In this document: positions 6,644 to 6,886 of the stretch, in pieces
Position numbering within the stretch: the stretch's first letter is position 1
Layout of the letters: each line of letters begins with the position of its first letter
Origin: Actinomycetota bacterium
GTDB taxonomy: Bacteria > Actinomycetota > Actinomycetes > Nanopelagicales > Nanopelagicaceae
Assembly (NCBI GenBank): GCA_005787645.1
Contig: SYAM01000040.1
Coordinates: 1-6,886, forward strand
Reading direction: 5' to 3'
DNA length: 6,886 bases
Notes under the pieces: model-generated
What the model was told of the DNA's origin: nothing
Databases searched by the model: none
What the model saw: the letters and a program-made list of their open reading frames with translations, nothing else
Program-made: the position numbers and the translations under genes

Positions 6644-6886
6644 TTCTTCTCCTCGACTAGGTGTAACGCATTTGCTGCAGGATAGAACCGCTGTAAAGAA
6701 CTCTCGATGTGTTGATGCATTGATTTTTGTGCACTCTTAAAATTCCCCGAAGAAACGGCAGCTGCTATCTCTTCATGTTCCTTAATCGCCACCTGACCTG
6801 ATGCTGAGTTGTAATACTGCTTGAATAACTTATCAACTAAAACTGCTCGAGATTCTCCGGTAATCAAACGTTTCTGGCTTGCGATA
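6640..6886 (-). CDS. GntR/FadR-family transcriptional regulator, C-terminal FCD part (5' end outside window)
   Basis: The frame is open from the right edge to the TGA at 6642-6640, showing the last 81 residues of a longer protein. These match the end of an FCD ligand-binding domain, the all-helical effector domain of FadR-type GntR regulators. The diagnostic stretch is 'EHEEIAAAVSSGNFKSAQKS' followed by 'MHQHIES'. The His residues in EH and QHI are those that, in this family, help hold a metal ion and an acid ligand. The DNA-binding winged helix would lie upstream and is not visible. The TTG at 6867 is internal, since the frame continues before it. The stop codon shares the ATGA with the start of the dehydratase, so regulator and enzyme are made from one message. 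FCD regulators near sugar-acid dehydratases usually sense the sugar acid; repression by this protein is inferred. Confidence 0.82.
   Translation of the reverse strand, partial: IASQKRLITGESRAVLVDKLFKQYYNSASGQVAIKEHEEIAAAVSSGNFKSAQKSMHQHIESSLQRFYPAANALHLVEEKK
6649..6654 (-). promoter_or_regulatory. ribosome binding site of the second dehydratase gene
   Basis: Read on the minus strand, GAGGAG lies five bases before ATG 6643, within the last codons of the regulator (encoding VEEKK). It is the strongest such site in the window and fixes the start. Together with the ATGA overlap it points to coupled translation. Confidence 0.7.

Noticed and set aside
6390..6740. A 116-codon plus-strand frame spanning the regulator/dehydratase junction.
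   Set aside because: It is antisense to two well-supported genes and shows no domain or ribosome binding site.

Overview
The window is a protein-coding, accessory-metabolism stretch from what looks like a moderate- to low-GC bacterium. Several things suggest a streamlined actinobacterium of the freshwater acI / Nanopelagicales type: very tight gene packing (no non-coding gap longer than about 45 bases), frequent 1-12 base overlaps or near-overlaps, mid-40s percent G+C as judged by eye, and the style of the proteins. This placement is an inference from impression and would need a database search. No RNA genes, mobile elements, CRISPR arrays or long repeats are visible.

Layout. (1) Bases 2-787, plus strand: the C-terminal part of a major facilitator superfamily (MFS) transporter, cut by the left edge. 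It is followed after one base by a small exported helical protein of unknown function (789-1286). (2) Bases 1275-2252, minus strand: an aldo/keto reductase of the D-threo-aldose / L-fucose 1-dehydrogenase type, overlapping the exported protein tail-to-tail by 12 bases. (3) A 43-base divergent control region (2253-2295) holding a perfect 6-bp inverted repeat that coincides with candidate -10 boxes. (4) Bases 2296-5501, plus strand: an L-fuconate dehydratase with every catalytic residue in place, overlapping by 10 bases a 641-residue cytoplasmic protein. That protein has no family I can name; it is Trp-rich, probably an alpha/alpha-toroid with a C-terminal beta-sandwich, and resembles a carbohydrate-active enzyme. 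(5) Bases 5525-6886, minus strand and convergent: a second, different enolase-superfamily sugar-acid dehydratase, translationally coupled (ATGA overlap) to the C-terminal part of a GntR/FadR-type (FCD) regulator cut by the right edge.

How the genes fit together. The reductase and L-fuconate dehydratase supply step 1 (L-fucose to L-fuconolactone) and step 3 (L-fuconate to 2-keto-3-deoxy-L-fuconate) of the non-phosphorylative L-fucose route. The lactonase and the later dehydrogenase, hydrolase or aldolase are not in the window. The large unknown protein is locked to the dehydratase by overlapping reading frames, so it probably acts on the same substrate stream, for example by releasing a fucose-like sugar from an imported oligosaccharide. 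The second dehydratase and its FCD regulator suggest a neighbouring unit for another acid sugar. The most interesting object is the 641-residue unknown protein in this setting.
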